Shown here piece after piece: positions 5,020 through 5,184 of a DNA stretch of 5,184 nt (its first letter is position 1; every line of letters begins with the position of its first letter). Source of the stretch: Clostridia bacterium (GTDB taxonomy: Bacteria; Bacillota; Clostridia; UMGS1810); the NCBI GenBank assembly GCA_016293435.1, contig JAEDEG010000153.1:1-5184 (forward strand). The letters run 5' to 3'. Made by a program: the position numbers and the translations under genes. The notes below the pieces were generated by a model, which saw only the letters and a list, made by a program, of their open reading frames with translations, did no database searches and was not told the origin of the DNA.

Positions 5020-5071
5020 AATATTCCTAAGTGTGATATGATATCAAATATCACTCTTAGGAATATTTTTT
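5020..5071 (+). terminator. Long hairpin terminator after the ROK kinase
   Basis: Two 20-nt arms (5020-5039 and 5048-5067) are inverted copies with one mismatch, around an 8-nt loop GATATCAA. A run of six T (5066-5071) ends the element, its first two bases being part of the stem. It begins 19 nt after the kinase stop. The stem is longer and more AT-rich than a usual terminator. On the minus strand there is no long T-run, so it acts mainly rightward. Confidence 0.75.
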
Positions 5072-5124
5072 ATGTAATGTCGACCAAATTTATCCCAAAC
5101 AATTGACTTTTGGAGAAAAATACC

Positions 5125-5184
5125 TTGAATATGTTCAATAAGCGGCAAAGCCGCGTCATTCAACGTTTTCAGTGGGAGATTGAA
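5125..5184 (+). CDS. Possible start of a further gene, cut by window edge
   Basis: From TTG at 5125 the frame stays open for 20 codons to the window end (MNMFNKRQSRVIQRFQWEIE), with an ATG at 5131 as alternative start. GGAG (5112-5115) lies 9 nt before the TTG, good SD spacing, and TTGACT (5103-5108) could be a -35 box, though no convincing -10 follows. I do not recognise the peptide. A 20-codon open frame is expected by chance fairly often, and a perfect GCGGC-AAA-GCCGC hairpin (5142-5154) lies within it, so this may instead be the edge of a non-coding repeat. Confidence 0.25.
   Translation, partial: MNMFNKRQSRVIQRFQWEIE
5142..5154. repeat. Small perfect hairpin GCGGC-AAA-GCCGC near the right edge
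   Basis: Five perfect GC pairs with an AAA loop, flanked by TTGAAT (5125-5130) and ATTCAA (5158-5163), which extend the symmetry as an outer 6-bp arm pair. A second short dyad TTGAA/TTCAA (5125-5129 with 5134-5138) overlaps the left arm. No T-run follows, so it is not a terminator. It resembles short palindromic intergenic repeats, but the window ends before this can be judged. Confidence 0.4.

Overview
The window looks like chromosomal DNA of an endospore-forming member of the Firmicutes, class Clostridia. The reasons are a spoIIR sporulation gene, a T-box riboswitch in front of pheST, Shine-Dalgarno (SD) sites of the AGGAG type, a fairly AT-rich base composition, and a CarD-family regulator of the clostridial type. 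No phage, transposon or CRISPR signature is visible. The species cannot be named from this stretch.

Layout. Positions 1-1540 hold a leftward phenylalanyl-tRNA synthetase operon. In transcription order it has a consensus sigma-A promoter (1512-1540), a complete T-box leader with a UUC (Phe) specifier, antiterminator and terminator (1244-1505), pheS (68-1120), and the first 16 codons of pheT running off the left edge (1-50). Positions 1541-1783 are non-coding. They carry a nested, interleaved set of inverted repeats (1555-1632) and then a candidate promoter for the rightward genes. A CarD/CdnL-like RNA polymerase-binding regulator (1784-2281) is followed after 76 nt by spoIIR (2358-3014), which has a candidate forespore sigma-F promoter in the gap. 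An AraC-family regulator with a cupin-like sensor domain lies convergent to spoIIR (3009-3902). It is divergent from a ROK-family sugar kinase, probably a glucokinase (4056-5000), which ends in a long hairpin terminator (5020-5071). The last 110 bases hold a hairpin and possibly the first codons of another rightward gene.

How the parts work together. pheST is a housekeeping operon controlled by uncharged tRNA-Phe through the T-box. SpoIIR is the forespore-to-mother-cell signal that triggers pro-sigma-E processing. The CarD-like gene upstream could share its transcript, because no terminator separates them. The AraC regulator and the divergent sugar kinase suggest local control of sugar use, but this rests on position only.

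The most unusual structural point is at the spoIIR/araC junction. The two genes end on the same palindrome, TCATGA, so no intergenic space exists for a terminator. A textbook rightward intrinsic terminator (3063-3089) instead sits about 50 nt inside the araC gene, antisense to the codons for the conserved TTGMSPSQ motif of its DNA-binding domain. I did not find a clearly new biological system. The window is mostly recognisable genes with some well-defined and some puzzling regulatory structure.
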